Shown here: piece after piece, positions 43,331 to 52,604 of the stretch
Numbering within the stretch: position 1 is the stretch's first letter
Layout: the number at the start of each line of letters is the position of its first letter
NCBI RefSeq assembly: GCF_000332315.1
Contig: NZ_KB235938.1
Span: 204,380-265,084 of the forward strand
Direction of reading: 5' to 3'
DNA from: Prochlorothrix hollandica PCC 9006 = CALU 1027
Lineage (GTDB): Bacteria > Cyanobacteriota > Cyanobacteriia > Prochlorotrichales > Prochlorotrichaceae
Length of the DNA stretch: 60,705 nt
Made by a program: the position numbers and the translations under genes
The notes under the pieces: model-generated
Databases searched by the model: none
What the model was told of the DNA's origin: nothing
Seen by the model: only the letters and a program-made list of their open reading frames with translations

Positions 43331-44350
43331 ATGGCCAGCAACTTTGAGGCTTCGCCAAATCCTGTCTCTGCGAATAGTCAGGTTTATCCCATCGTTATTC
43401 CCCCCCTCTTTAGTGCTGCTGAGGCGGTGGGGGTGAAAGAAAAGGTTGAGGAGCTTTGCCAACAGAAGGGGAGCGTGACTTCTGGCGTGACTTCCATTGT
43501 GTTGGACTTTTCTGCGACGACCTTTATGGATAGTAGTGGCATTGGTGCCTTAGTGCGATGTCACACCTTGGCCCAAAACCGGGGTATTGAGTTGAGATTA
43601 GTTCAGGTTGCCCCCACGGTGATGATGGCTCTGTCGTTGACGGAACTGGATCAGGTGCTGACGATCGATACCGTCACCCCGAACCAACAACGATCGCTCC
43701 CTGCGGCTAGCCAAGGCACAGAGAACGTGGTGGTCATGACCCATCCCTCGGTGCATTCCAAGGCGAAGCGCTTGATTGATATTGCTGGAGCCTTTGTTGG
43801 TTTGTCTTTTTTGGCCTTAATCCTACCGTTTGTCGTCATTGCCATCAAGTTTGATGATGGGGGTCCCATTTTCTTTGGTCAGGTGCGCTGTTCTTGGTTG
43901 GGTCGTCGGTTTCGGATGTGGAAGTTCCGATCGATGATCCTCAATGCTGAAGCCCTGAAACATACGGTAGAGAATAAGGCCCAGGGCGCGTTGTTTAAAA
44001 ATCCTAATGATCCTCGCATTACCCGCGTTGGTCGTTTCTTGCGCCGGACTAGTTTGGATGAATTCCCCCAGTTTTGGAATGTGTTACGGGGGGAGATGAG
44101 TTTGGTGGGCACTCGTCCCCCCACACCCGATGAGTTGGAGCGCTACGAGATCCTGCAATGGAGCCGCCTGGATATTAAGCCGGGGATTACCGGGGAATGG
44201 CAGGTGAATGGTCGATCGAATGTGTCTGATTTTGAGGATGTGGTACGCTTAGACCTCAAATACCAGGAAAACTGGAGCTTAAGCTACGACATCAAGCTCC
44301 TCATCAAAACGGTTTTATTGCTCTTTCACAAAGACTCCGGATCCTATTAA
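43331..44350 (+). CDS. STAS domain fused to undecaprenyl-phosphate sugar transferase
   Basis: A 339-residue two-domain protein. Residues about 15-125 form a STAS (anti-sigma-antagonist type) domain with the conserved FMDSSGIGALV, in which the serine of DSSG is the phosphorylation site of SpoIIAA-like proteins. Residues about 143-339 are a WcaJ/bacterial sugar transferase: KRLIDIAGAFVGL with a membrane segment, GPIFFGQVRCSWLGRRFRMWKFRSM, DEFPQFWNVLRGEMSLVGTRPP, KPGITGEWQVNGRS and YDIKLLIKTV. It should start an exopolysaccharide repeat unit at the membrane, with the STAS part suggesting control by a partner-switching kinase/phosphatase. Regulation is inferred from domain content. Confidence 0.85.
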   Translation: MASNFEASPNPVSANSQVYPIVIPPLFSAAEAVGVKEKVEELCQQKGSVTSGVTSIVLDFSATTFMDSSGIGALVRCHTLAQNRGIELRLVQVAPTVMMALSLTELDQVLTIDTVTPNQQRSLPAASQGTENVVVMTHPSVHSKAKRLIDIAGAFVGLSFLALILPFVVIAIKFDDGGPIFFGQVRCSWLGRRFRMWKFRSMILNAEALKHTVENKAQGALFKNPNDPRITRVGRFLRRTSLDEFPQFWNVLRGEMSLVGTRPPTPDELERYEILQWSRLDIKPGITGEWQVNGRSNVSDFEDVVRLDLKYQENWSLSYDIKLLIKTVLLLFHKDSGSY

Positions 44351-44403
44351 GCAGTCCCGTGGCTCCAGCAACGTCTGTCCGGTGGTCAGGGCAATGGGCT
44401 TAC

Positions 44404-44467
44404 GGCTTAAGCCGGGACAAGATTAACGGGACAGCGGGGTGCGGAGCGCCCTACTGTCTGGGCTTAC
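44404..44467 (+). repeat. Family A element, rearranged copy 11
   Basis: Contains AAGCCGGGACAAGATTAACG and palindrome GGGGTGCGGAGCGCCC, but the order of its halves differs from other copies. Its last bases (GGGCTTAC) provide the TTAC target of the following insertion sequence. Confidence 0.7.
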
Positions 44468-44673
44468 CGAAAATCTGGGTCTAAAGCCCCGTCCTTCTAG
44501 GACGGCTTTTCTTCCTGCAACCGATCTATCCAGTCTTCCACAAGCTGGGTCATAGTCTTCTCTCTCTCTGTTCCGCAATCCGCCTAAGCTTTGCCAACCT
44601 AGCGCCCGACACCCTTAAACCGAGCCTTTCTTTCGCCATTGCGCCTACCCATCGTCTATCCATCTATGCTATC

Positions 44674-45894
44674 ATGGTTAGCATGAAAGTACGATACCAG
44701 TATCGAATTTATCCGACACCGCAACAGGTCAAAGGGCTGAATCAGCTTTTTGGGTGTTGTCGAGTTGTGTACAACGATGCCCTGGCGATTGTGCGGTCAG
44801 TGCCGCAGGGCGAGAAATGGCCCAGCAATGCTGAACTGCAAAAGCTGGTGATCACTCAGGCCAAAAAGACGGCTGAACGGAAATGGTTGGCCGATGTGTC
44901 AGCCGTGCCCTTGCAGCAGTCGGTTCAGGATTTAGGTGTTGCCTTCAAGAACTTTTTCGAGAGCCGTAGCGGTAAACGAAAAGGGCCAAAGGTGGGCTTC
45001 CCTCGGTTCAAAAAGAAGCTGAACCAACAGTCGGCACGGTTTGTTCGGACGGGATTCTCCCTCAAGGGCAATAAGCTTGAACTGGCCAAATTAGGCCGCT
45101 TCAAGGTGAAGTGGTCAAGGCCACTGCCCTCTGAGCCTAGCTCTGTGACCATTATCCGCAACACGGCTGGACAATACCATGCCAGCTTTGTCGTGGAGAT
45201 TGGCTCCATCAACATTGAGCCACTACGGCCCTCAATTGGGGTAGATCTAGGCATCAAAACCTTTGCCTTTCTCAGCACAGGTGATCGGGTAGAATCCCCT
45301 GGATATAATCGGTTAGACCGAAAGACGCGACGGTTTCAGCGTAAGCTGGCCCGCCAAGTTAAAGGGTCTAAGCGTCGCGAAAAGACTAGGCTACGCCTTG
45401 CAAAGCTGAAGCTAAAAACGGCCAATATCCGAAAAGACTTTCTCCACAAGACCACGACCCAGCTCATCCACGAAAATCAAGTGGTGGTGTTGGAGGATCT
45501 GGCGGTGAAGAATATGCTTGGTAATCGGAAGTTGGCACGGGCCATCAGTGAGCAGGGTTGGGGCACCGCACGAACCTTGTGCGAGGCCAAGGCCAACAGG
45601 GTTAATGATCGAGAGGTCAGGATCATCAGTCGGTGGGAGCCAACCAGTCAGATCTGTTCTGATTGTGGCTTTCGGTGGGGCAAGGTTGCTCTATCGGTTC
45701 GTTCCATCCTCTGTGTGAGTTGCGGAACCGAACATGATAGAGATGGTAATGCCGCCAAAAATATCGAAAAGTCTGGGTTGGGGCTAACCCAAGACTCTAA
45801 ATGGACAAAGAACGGGCGTAAGACCAGGATGTCTGGCAATCCGACTGCTTTGTCTAGCCAGCCGTACAGCGAACAGCTTGGATTATTCGCCTAG
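44674..45894 (+). CDS. tnpB: TnpB RNA-guided nuclease of IS200/IS605
   Basis: A 406-residue OrfB protein. The RuvC catalytic residues are complete: Asp191 in IGVDLGIKTFAFL, Glu274 in VVLEDLAVKNML and Asp357 in HDRDGNAAKNI. The zinc ribbon has C328-x2-C331 and C347-x2-C350. The N-terminal MKVRYQYRIYPTPQQ is typical; ATG 44683 matches the family start and ATG 44674 adds three residues. TnpB proteins use an RNA derived from the element's right end to cut DNA next to a short target-adjacent motif, here probably TTAC from the left flank. The gene looks intact and active. Confidence 0.93.
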   Translation: MVSMKVRYQYRIYPTPQQVKGLNQLFGCCRVVYNDALAIVRSVPQGEKWPSNAELQKLVITQAKKTAERKWLADVSAVPLQQSVQDLGVAFKNFFESRSGKRKGPKVGFPRFKKKLNQQSARFVRTGFSLKGNKLELAKLGRFKVKWSRPLPSEPSSVTIIRNTAGQYHASFVVEIGSINIEPLRPSIGVDLGIKTFAFLSTGDRVESPGYNRLDRKTRRFQRKLARQVKGSKRREKTRLRLAKLKLKTANIRKDFLHKTTTQLIHENQVVVLEDLAVKNMLGNRKLARAISEQGWGTARTLCEAKANRVNDREVRIISRWEPTSQICSDCGFRWGKVALSVRSILCVSCGTEHDRDGNAAKNIEKSGLGLTQDSKWTKNGRKTRMSGNPTALSSQPYSEQLGLFA

Positions 45895-45934
45895 CCGGAG
45901 AATCCCCGCACCTTTAGGTCGGGGAGCATGTCAA
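45770..45934 (+). ncRNA. Predicted omegaRNA (reRNA) at the tnpB 3' end
   Basis: In studied IS200/IS605 elements the guide RNA overlaps the tnpB 3' end and the right end, and its guide is the adjacent flank. This segment is conserved in the two deletion derivatives that lost the rest of tnpB, and ends in a strong hairpin (CCCCGCACC..GGTCGGGG). The guide here would start CTTAAGTGAGGC, the end of mraY. RNA boundaries are inferred. Confidence 0.45.
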
Positions 45935-45935
45935 C

Positions 45936-47045
45936 TTAAGTGAGGCTGACGGTAACGGCGATCGCGCTGAGTAGGGCCGTAATGCCATAGAAGAAGGCAA
46001 CAATGCGCGTTTCATGCCAGCCACTGAGTTCTAAGTGATGGTGGTATGGGGCCATCTTAAAGAGACGCTTACCGATGCCATCAGCCCCCTTGGTGGCTTT
46101 GTAGTAGCCCACCTGAAGAACGACAGAGATAGACTCGAAGCAGAACAGACCACCGGCCAATAACAAGGCCCAGAGCGTATTACTCATAATGGCGACGGCG
46201 GCCAGGGCACCCCCCAGGGCCAGGGAGCCAGTGTCCCCCATAAAAACCCGTGCTGGGTTGCGGTTATGGGTGAGAAAGCCCAGGTAGCTGCCCCCTAAGG
46301 CGGCACAAAAGAGGGTGAGGTCGGGGTGGTTTGGGGCTACGATCGCCCCCAGACCTACGAGGGCGATCGCGCCGGTTCCAGCAGCGAGGCCATCCAGACC
46401 ATCGGTTAAGTTTGTGGCGTTGCTTTCAGCGGTGAGGGTGAAGACAGCCAAGGGCCAAAACAGAAAGCCTAGGGGCAGAACCCAATTTTGCCAGGGTAGT
46501 TGCACCGTGGTCAGGTCTGTGCTGAAACCGTGGCTCCAGCCGACCCACAGACAAAAGAGGCTACCAAAACCCACTTGTAGGGCGAGTTTGGTGAGGGGGG
46601 AAATTCCTTTGTTGGAGTGATGGCGTAAAATTTGCCAGTCATCCAGCCAACCAATGAAACCATAGGCTAGGGTCAGCAGGGAGACGGCCACAGTGGACAG
46701 GGCAAACCCAGACCAGAGCAGGGCCACCACGAGACCAACGGGAATCACAAAGATACCGCCCATGGTGGGGGTGCCTGCTTTTTTCAGGTGTGCCTGGGGT
46801 CCATCTTCGCGGATGAACTGGCCTGCTTTCAGTTGGCGCAGCAGGGGGACAGCCCAGTGTCCTAGGAGCGAGGTGGCCAGGGTACAAACCACCAAGGGCA
46901 AAAACAGGGATTGGAGTTGAAGGGGCGATCGGGCAGCCCATTGATCCAGGATTAGGGCAACTGCACTAATGCAGCCGGTTAATCCCCACAGGAGTTGACG
47001 ACCGGAGAGGAAGACCCCTCGTGTTACGGAAAATCTAGCATCCAC
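45936..47045 (-). CDS. mraY: Phospho-N-acetylmuramoyl-pentapeptide transferase
   Basis: Makes lipid I from UDP-MurNAc-pentapeptide and undecaprenyl phosphate in the cytoplasmic membrane. The 369-residue polytopic protein has the hallmark DGPQAHLKKAGTPTMGG, catalytic aspartates in NATNLTDGLDGLAAG, MGDTGSLALGG and the HHH motif APYHHHLELSGW. Length and about ten membrane helices fit. The stop codon (45936-45938) is adjacent to the TnpB element's right end; the encoded C-terminus VTVSLT appears natural. Confidence 0.95.
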   Translation of the reverse strand: MDARFSVTRGVFLSGRQLLWGLTGCISAVALILDQWAARSPLQLQSLFLPLVVCTLATSLLGHWAVPLLRQLKAGQFIREDGPQAHLKKAGTPTMGGIFVIPVGLVVALLWSGFALSTVAVSLLTLAYGFIGWLDDWQILRHHSNKGISPLTKLALQVGFGSLFCLWVGWSHGFSTDLTTVQLPWQNWVLPLGFLFWPLAVFTLTAESNATNLTDGLDGLAAGTGAIALVGLGAIVAPNHPDLTLFCAALGGSYLGFLTHNRNPARVFMGDTGSLALGGALAAVAIMSNTLWALLLAGGLFCFESISVVLQVGYYKATKGADGIGKRLFKMAPYHHHLELSGWHETRIVAFFYGITALLSAIAVTVSLT

Positions 47046-47444
47046 GATTGTTTGCTCTCACACCACAGACCATTGCACGGAATAAACAGGACCCTAGGGA
47101 ATGGGTTTGTTTATAAAAGTTAAGAATAGCAGGAATTTTGGGAGCGACTGACCCGCGACTCACTTTGGAGCCTTGGGTTCCCTGGGAAGCTGCGCTCACT
47201 TTAACCTATCGGGGGCACATTGCAAGTCCGACCATTTCGGACTGCTGTAGCATCTGGCGTTTTGGGGTTAGGGATCGGCCATCGCGGCGGTGGGGATATT
47301 AACAGCATGATTCTGGCTCATCTCCCGTGGGGCGTTATCCACGGCAACTGTCGCCTTAGGATCGCCTTAGGATCGCCTTAGGATTATTAGACAAAGCACT
47401 ATAGAATTAAGGCGTTATCCACCTATTGAAGCGCTAGCCGACCC
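47046..47444. other. Divergent gap between mraY and comB
   Basis: Holds a half copy of family C (about 47230-47250, GACCATTTCGGACTGCTGTAG) and an 11-bp array ATCGCCTTAGG (47351-47383). A TATAGAATTAA sequence at about 47400 may serve as a -10 for comB. Confidence 0.45.
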
Positions 47445-48179
47445 GTGAAGCTATCTCTGTTCCATACCCCAGAACTGACCCCTACGACCAGCCAACCTGC
47501 CTGTGCCATTGTCATTGATGTGTTGCGGGCCACGACCACGATCGCCAGCGCCTTGCAAGCAGGAGCCGAAGCGGTTCAAGCCTTTAGTGATTTAGAGAAA
47601 TTGATGGCCATCAGCGAGCAATGGCCTGGGGAAAAACGGCTGCGTGCCGGGGAACGGGGAGGGCAAAAAGTAGAGGGCTACGATTTGGGCAATTCCCCCC
47701 TCGATTGCACCCCAGAGTGTGTGGGCGGTAAGCGCCTGTTTGTCAGCACCACCAATGGCACCCGTGCCCTACAACGGGTCGAGATGGCTCCCACGGTGCT
47801 GACCGCTGCCCTGGTCAACCGTCAGCGGGTGGTCAACTATCTTCAGTCTGTCCAGCCGGAAACCGTGTGGATGGTGGGATCGGGCTGGGAAGGCAGTTTT
47901 TCCCTGGAAGATACGGTGTGTGCGGGGGCGATCGCCCACCAACTCAGTCAGGTTACCCAACGCCCCTTGATGGAACTGGCCGCCAATGACGAAGTGGTGG
48001 CTGCGGTTGCGTTGTTTCAGCAGTGGCACGATCGTCTGGTGGATTTATTGCACCATGCTAGCCATGGTCAGCGGTTGCTGCGCCTGGGTAATACGGCAGA
48101 TCTGGAATTTTGCGCCCAATTGGATGTCTTAACGGTGTTGCCGATGCAACGGGAACGGGGCGTGTTGGTTAAATCCTAG
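47445..48179 (+). CDS. comB: ComB family 2-phosphosulfolactate phosphatase-like protein
   Basis: A 244-residue cytoplasmic protein with the ComB pattern: [46 protein letters not shown] and a later [14 protein letters not shown]. ComB removes phosphate from 2-phosphosulfolactate in coenzyme M synthesis in archaea. In cyanobacteria, which do not make coenzyme M, the physiological substrate is unclear, so treat the name as a family label. Start is GTG 47445. The VOC gene follows by 13 bp. Confidence 0.85.
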   Translation: MKLSLFHTPELTPTTSQPACAIVIDVLRATTTIASALQAGAEAVQAFSDLEKLMAISEQWPGEKRLRAGERGGQKVEGYDLGNSPLDCTPECVGGKRLFVSTTNGTRALQRVEMAPTVLTAALVNRQRVVNYLQSVQPETVWMVGSGWEGSFSLEDTVCAGAIAHQLSQVTQRPLMELAANDEVVAAVALFQQWHDRLVDLLHHASHGQRLLRLGNTADLEFCAQLDVLTVLPMQRERGVLVKS

Positions 48180-48192
48180 GAGCGGGTCTGGG

Positions 48193-48570
48193 ATGCGGGA
48201 TCAACTACCGTGGCTAGGATCGGGGTTTGTGGCGATCGCGGCCCTGGATCTGGAGCCATTAATCCAGTTTTACCGGCGGCTCTGGCAGCAGGATCCCCAT
48301 CCCTATGAGGGCGATCGCTATGGGGAGTTTCACCTTGGCTCTTTGCGTCTGGTCCTCTTTCGTCCCCAAGGTTCCCAAGGGGCTAGCTTTGCTCCCACTC
48401 CCCCTGGCAGTTTGAGTATTTGTGTCACGGTGAGGGATTTGGCGGCGGCGATCGCCCATTGCCAGGATCTAGGCTTAACCGTAGATCCCCCCTTAAAAGC
48501 CAGCCATGGTCAAGAGTTTCAGATTCGAGATCCCCTCGGTAATCGCATTATCTTTTATCAGCCCACATAG
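48193..48570 (+). CDS. VOC (glyoxalase/bleomycin-resistance) superfamily protein
   Basis: A 125-residue single VOC domain: GFVAIAALDLEPLIQFYRRLW at the start, GSLSICVTVRDLAAAIAHCQDLG in the middle and FQIRDPLGNRIIFYQP at the end. The last motif carries the usual metal-ligand neighbourhood of the fold. AGGAG lies about 10 bases before ATG 48193 and overlaps the comB stop, so it is likely co-translated with comB. Substrate unknown. Confidence 0.8.
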   Translation: MRDQLPWLGSGFVAIAALDLEPLIQFYRRLWQQDPHPYEGDRYGEFHLGSLRLVLFRPQGSQGASFAPTPPGSLSICVTVRDLAAAIAHCQDLGLTVDPPLKASHGQEFQIRDPLGNRIIFYQPT

Positions 48571-48610
48571 TAATCCTGCCACATAGTAATCCTGTCACCC
48601 AAAATCCTGG

Positions 48611-49726
48611 CTAATTGGGGGAAGGACTGACCTGGGGGGTGGGGGAGGGACTGGTGGGTTCTGCTAAGGGTTGCCCCTCCGCTGCCGAAACCCCCTGGCC
48701 TTGGAAGCCGAAATACCACAGGGCCGCTGCCGCCTCAGCACGGGTGACGGTTTTTTGGGGTTGGAAGAGCTTGGTATAGCCAAAAACTCGGCGAATGTTG
48801 GACAGATCTCCGTTTTGGAAATCTGCCAAGACTACCCCCAGGGCTGGGGCACTGATGCGGGCAGTATCTTGGAAGCCCCAGGTTTGTTGAATGGCTTCGA
48901 TCGTCGCCGTCGGTAGTCCTTGGCGCAAATCTAAGGGCACCTTCCATTGCAACAACGCTTCCCGTGTGAGGGGTAAATTGGGCTGAAATTGGACAGCGGT
49001 TAGGTCACCCCTGAGGGTACTGGCAATGATCCCGGCATTGGCTAATCCTTGAATGGCTCCAAAATCAGGATCTTGGGACGATACATCCTGAAAAACCGGG
49101 GTTTCCGTGGCTACTGCCAACCGAATTTGCTGAGCCGGACGATTGGCATAGACGATGTTATTGGTGGTGACCAACCAGCGGACAAACTCTCGACGAGTCA
49201 AGGCTTGATCGAAGGGAAAGGGCAGAGTGTTGGGGGCTGGAGATGACGTTAGGACTAAACTGCCCAGGGCGATCACATCCCGAATAGCGGGTTGCAGGGC
49301 CAGGGGAGCGGTGGTCAGATCGACCAGTGCTGAGGATTGGGCGGGATCTAAACTTAAGACCACTTCATTGGCTGATAAATCGCGGGATACCACCCCCCCA
49401 GGACTGTCGGCTGTAGCGTTGGTCTCTGGAGAAGAGAGAGGATCCTCGACTGGGGTACTGACATCGGGGGTACTGACATCGGGGTTCGGGGAGGGTTCGG
49501 GGTTCGGGATCTCAGGGCTGGGGGGATCCTGTCCTGGGGATGGGGCTGGGGTCCCGGTAGAATTGCCGGAGGACAGTGCCCGCTCCACCGCCGATCCCAA
49601 ACCTGTCCCTGCACAGGATTGCAAGAAGAGGGTGGCCACCACCAGGCCCAGGGCGGCGGATCTGCGCCGGTTTAAACCTCGATCTTGGGGTGGTTCTTGG
49701 GGCGATTGCCGTGGGATCAGGGACAA
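48611..49726 (-). CDS. SLH-domain lipoprotein
   Basis: A roughly 370-residue exported protein. The N-terminus NRRRSAALGLVVATLFLQSC is a lipoprotein signal with lipobox LQSC. A Ser/Pro/Thr-rich linker follows, with tandem PDVSTPDVSTP. The C-terminal half has S-layer-homology-type segments: LTRREFVRWLVTTNN, IQGLANAGII, QFQPNLPLTREALLQW and KTVTRAEAAAALWYFG. It probably binds the cell wall or a secondary polymer from the outer side. There is no ATG before the signal; TTG 49724-49726 is used, while GTG 49745-49747 and TTG 49795 are alternatives. Divergent from ruvC. Confidence 0.75.
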   Translation of the reverse strand: MSLIPRQSPQEPPQDRGLNRRRSAALGLVVATLFLQSCAGTGLGSAVERALSSGNSTGTPAPSPGQDPPSPEIPNPEPSPNPDVSTPDVSTPVEDPLSSPETNATADSPGGVVSRDLSANEVVLSLDPAQSSALVDLTTAPLALQPAIRDVIALGSLVLTSSPAPNTLPFPFDQALTRREFVRWLVTTNNIVYANRPAQQIRLAVATETPVFQDVSSQDPDFGAIQGLANAGIIASTLRGDLTAVQFQPNLPLTREALLQWKVPLDLRQGLPTATIEAIQQTWGFQDTARISAPALGVVLADFQNGDLSNIRRVFGYTKLFQPQKTVTRAEAAAALWYFGFQGQGVSAAEGQPLAEPTSPSPTPQVSPSPN

Positions 49727-49831
49727 AATAAAACGAACTAATAGCACAAACGGGACTCGGGTAGGGCACAGATAGGGCACAGAACAGGGGTACAAAAAAT
49801 TGTATAGCAGTGGGTTAGTGGGATCTTAGAA

Positions 49832-50326
49832 TTGACTAAAACCAAGCGCATCTTAGGCTTAGATCCAGGGTTGGCAACCTTGGGGTTTGGGGCGATCGAG
49901 GGTCTGCCCCAGGACCCGGAGACCTTACAGGTTCTGGACTTTGGGGTGATCAAAACCACCGCTGGGACTCCCCTGGGGGATCGTCTGGCTACCATTTATG
50001 ATGACCTAACCACCGTCATTCAGCAGGTTCAGCCCGATGTGGTGATCCTGGAAAAATTCTTTTTCTATCGCATGAGTAGCACCATTCTGGTGGCCCAGGC
50101 ACGGGGAGTGATTGTGTTGGTGCTGGCCCAGCAGACGATGCCCTTTTTGGAATTCACCCCAGCCCAAGTTAAGCAGGCGATCGCAGGCTATGGTAACGCC
50201 GATAAACGGGCCGTGCAGGAGGCTGTGGCCCGAGAGCTAAACCTAACCTGTATTCCTAAGCCCGATGATGCAGCGGATGCCCTGGCTTTAGCCTTGACGG
50301 GCTGGTTTCAGCCCCCATCTGGATGA
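49832..50326 (+). CDS. ruvC: Holliday junction resolvase RuvC
   Basis: The 164-residue endonuclease resolves Holliday junctions with RuvAB. The four acidic residues are in place: [13 protein letters not shown] (first Asp), [11 protein letters not shown] (Glu), and [13 protein letters not shown] (two Asp). The start is TTG 49832 ([13 protein letters not shown]) with GGATC about 10 bases upstream; no ATG is available. The SLH gene runs divergently, so the two share a short control region. Confidence 0.95.
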   Translation: MTKTKRILGLDPGLATLGFGAIEGLPQDPETLQVLDFGVIKTTAGTPLGDRLATIYDDLTTVIQQVQPDVVILEKFFFYRMSSTILVAQARGVIVLVLAQQTMPFLEFTPAQVKQAIAGYGNADKRAVQEAVARELNLTCIPKPDDAADALALALTGWFQPPSG

Positions 50327-50622
50327 TTCCAGGGGTGCCGGTGGCCTAACCGCTGTAGTACCCCAGATAAATAGCAAAAACGCCCCCAAGACGGGAGCGA
50401 TCGTACCTGAAGTGGACGCTGGACCTACTGCCCTGAAGCTATCCCTGGCACCCCCGTTAGGCGGGGGTCAGCTTTGGGCCTCAGGATTGACCTACTGGCC
50501 CTCACAACAGCTTAATGGGATCCTAATGGGAACCTCGAAAAATCCAAATTCTCGCCCCTGTAGCAACGCAAGAATAGGGGGTGTGGCGGGCGGCTCCGCC
50601 CAACCCAATTAATCGAGGGATC
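50327..50622. other. Convergent gap between ruvC and the cyAbrB gene
   Basis: Two GC-rich hairpins are visible: ACCCCCGTTAGGCGGGGGT (about 50450-50468) and GGGCGGCTCCGCCC (about 50588-50601). Neither has a T run, but both lie where transcripts from each side should end. Confidence 0.5.
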
Positions 50623-50991
50623 CTAATCTTCCTCGTTCAGTTGTGTTAGCTTAATGTGCTTACGGCCTAGGGTAATCTGGAACTCGTCCCCAGGGTGCAA
50701 GTCCATTTGCTTGGTGTAGGCAGGGCCGATCAACAAGTTACCATTGGCCTGGACGGCAATGCGGTAACTGGCGCTGCGTCCACCCTGTCCATTGGCATCC
50801 TTATTTCTGCCGTCCAGCTCAATGCCTTCTGCATCAATGAGGGCGTTGAGGAACTTCATCATGTTGACGCGATCGACACCACCTTTGGTTTTGGTGGCAT
50901 AACCACAGGCACGGGCCTTGTCTTCCTTAGGCATATTACCCAAGTCTTTAACTTTCTGTAGTAAGACTTCTCCAGTTAGGGGATTACTCAT
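50623..50991 (-). CDS. cyAbrB-type transcriptional regulator
   Basis: A 122-residue cyanobacterial AbrB-like DNA-binding protein. The N-terminal half is the cyAbrB-specific region (LTGEVLLQKVKDL, RACGYATKTKGGVDRVNMMKFLNAL). The C-terminal half is the AbrB-like domain (SYRIAVQANGNLLIGPAYTK, GDEFQITLGRKHIKLTQL). Members control nitrogen, carbon and hydrogenase genes; whether this is the cyAbrB1 or cyAbrB2 type is not decided here. ATG 50989-50991 with GGA 6 bases upstream is preferred over a GTG 15 bp earlier. Confidence 0.88.
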   Translation of the reverse strand: MSNPLTGEVLLQKVKDLGNMPKEDKARACGYATKTKGGVDRVNMMKFLNALIDAEGIELDGRNKDANGQGGRSASYRIAVQANGNLLIGPAYTKQMDLHPGDEFQITLGRKHIKLTQLNEED

Positions 50992-52160
50992 GTTAATTCC
51001 ATTCACTAAAATTCAACGGATTCGATGCAAATAAGGAGCACTGAACTAACCCTTCCAGCTTGGGAGATGGGAAACGTGAATAAATCACGGTTTTACCCCT
51101 AAGGTTAGTCATCCTAGGTTAGGGACAACCCGGCACTAGTTCTTCTGAAAGTCAAGACTTACAACCTAGGCTGTGGAGGGACATAAACTAAGAACTGACT
51201 GGCTCCGGTCAGACGTTAATGCATCATCACCTAGGCTTAGATCTAGTTGCTTAGAGCTTACAGAAACTTTGAATTGGTCTATCAATTCATTAACAACTGA
51301 ATCTTATCTTACACGAACATTTGATTTTATATCATCGAGTTCATCCATGGATATGTCTATCAACGTTACATTTCCCTTGGAGAAGCCTTTCCCAAGCAAT
51401 GGGAACCGATGGAAAAGAGGTCAGGGCGGCGGGTCTTAGGACAGGTCACCTCTCTGGGGTCTGATGGGATCTTCCCCTGGGTTACCATAGTCTTAAGGAG
51501 TCTTTAGCCTGTAAGGTTTAGACGATTCTAAGATCGAAGAAGAGGCCCGATCGACCCCTCCCAGCCTTCAGGAACTGGATGACAAGACTCAGGAATCTGG
51601 GCAATCCTTCCCTGTCGAGATCCCTTGGCTTGTAGCGTTCTGTATGGTGATGTCTCCCTGGTTGTCTAGGCCCGACCAGGAACGAGACACACCTCAATCT
51701 GCTGAACCCAGATACTAGCAACCGATAGGGACCCTACGGGAGACGATCGCTGAATCCTTGGCAAATTTCCCCTTCCTGATTGTTAAGTTTTGCGTAACCG
51801 TAGCTCATTTCTCCAGGACAAAATCAAGGCAGCTAGCGGGGTAGCTTGGTGTTTAAAGGCTGATGGGACAAGGACTTGGCAGAGAGTTCCCTTTAGTAAT
51901 ACTGGAGGCTCTTCCTTTGTTTTGGGAACGACTGACTGACACCGGGGAGTGGCTCCGGCCTAGGGTTATTATCGTCCCCTTGCCTTTAGGGGTTGGGCCA
52001 TCTCTCGTTGATCTGAGCGGTATCCTGGGCTAGGAACTGTCGAAAAACAGCGATCGTTTGACAGACCGATCGCCAGACCATTGGATAGTCCCAGGGGATC
52101 CCATGGAACCCCTTGGAAGCCTTGGTTTAGCGTTACTCCTAGATGTGTTAAATTGCTGCT
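50992..52160. other. 1.2-kb divergent region upstream of cyAbrB and the Rrf2 gene
   Basis: There is no convincing gene. The open frames (for example 51173-51439) show no family motif. The part at 51170-51400 is distinctly AT-richer than the rest of the window. An inverted repeat ACGTGA..TCACG with GTTTT lies at about 51075-51095. TTAAAT at about 52149 is a possible -10 close to the Rrf2 start. Unusually, none of families A, B, C or E is present here. Confidence 0.45.
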
Positions 52161-52604
52161 ATGAAACTGACGACCCGTGGCCATTACAGTGTGAAAGCCC
52201 TGCTTGATCTGAGTTTGCAACCGGACTATGGTCCGGCCTCGGTTAGGGCCATTGCCCAGCGCCAAGATCTACCGTCCCCCTATTTAGAAAAATTACTGAT
52301 TCAATTGCGCCACGCTGGTTTAGTGCATTCTGTGCGCGGTGCCCATGGGGGCTACCGTCTTGCCCGTGCCCCTGCGGCCATTTCCTTAGGTCAAATTCTT
52401 GAAGCCGTGGGGGAAACCATTGAACCCCTACCCCACCATCACCCGAATCATCAACAGGCCGAAGACTGGGTTACCTTGACCCTCTGGAAACGGCTTCACC
52501 AAAAACTAAAAGAAGCCCTTTATAGCATTTCCCTGGCTGATCTTTACTATGATGCCCGCAGTTGGCAAGCATCCCAAGGGGAGGGTCACCAGTTTGTCAT
52601 TTAG
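52161..52604 (+). CDS. Rrf2-family transcriptional regulator without cysteines
   Basis: A 147-residue winged-helix regulator: MKLTTRGHYSVKALLDLS, VRAIAQRQDLPSPYLEKLLIQLRHAGLV (helix-turn-helix) and VRGAHGGYRLARAP are standard for IscR/Rrf2. The three cysteines that hold the Fe-S cluster in IscR are absent, and there is no Cys at all. Their loop instead reads PLPHHHPNHQQAED, a histidine cluster. It is therefore either a cluster-free regulator or one that binds another metal or ligand. Targets unknown. Confidence 0.88.
   Translation: MKLTTRGHYSVKALLDLSLQPDYGPASVRAIAQRQDLPSPYLEKLLIQLRHAGLVHSVRGAHGGYRLARAPAAISLGQILEAVGETIEPLPHHHPNHQQAEDWVTLTLWKRLHQKLKEALYSISLADLYYDARSWQASQGEGHQFVI

Larger units (their letters stand above)
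44468..45934 (+). mobile_element. IS200/IS605-group insertion sequence carrying only tnpB
   Basis: The left end lies just after TTAC (44464-44467) and begins CGAAAATCTGGGTCTAAAGC. It has a hairpin GCCCCGTCCTTCTAGGACGG. The right end closes with CCCCGCACCTTTAGGTCGGGG and GCATGTCAA. Three other copies share the right end and one shares the left end plus TTAC, which defines the borders. No tnpA (Y1 transposase) is present, so movement would need TnpA in trans. The right end is one base from the mraY stop codon. Confidence 0.87.

Noticed and set aside
49227-49775. 182-codon plus-strand frame opposite the SLH gene
   Set aside because: Antisense shadow of the Ser/Pro/Thr-rich linker; composition mirrors the true gene.
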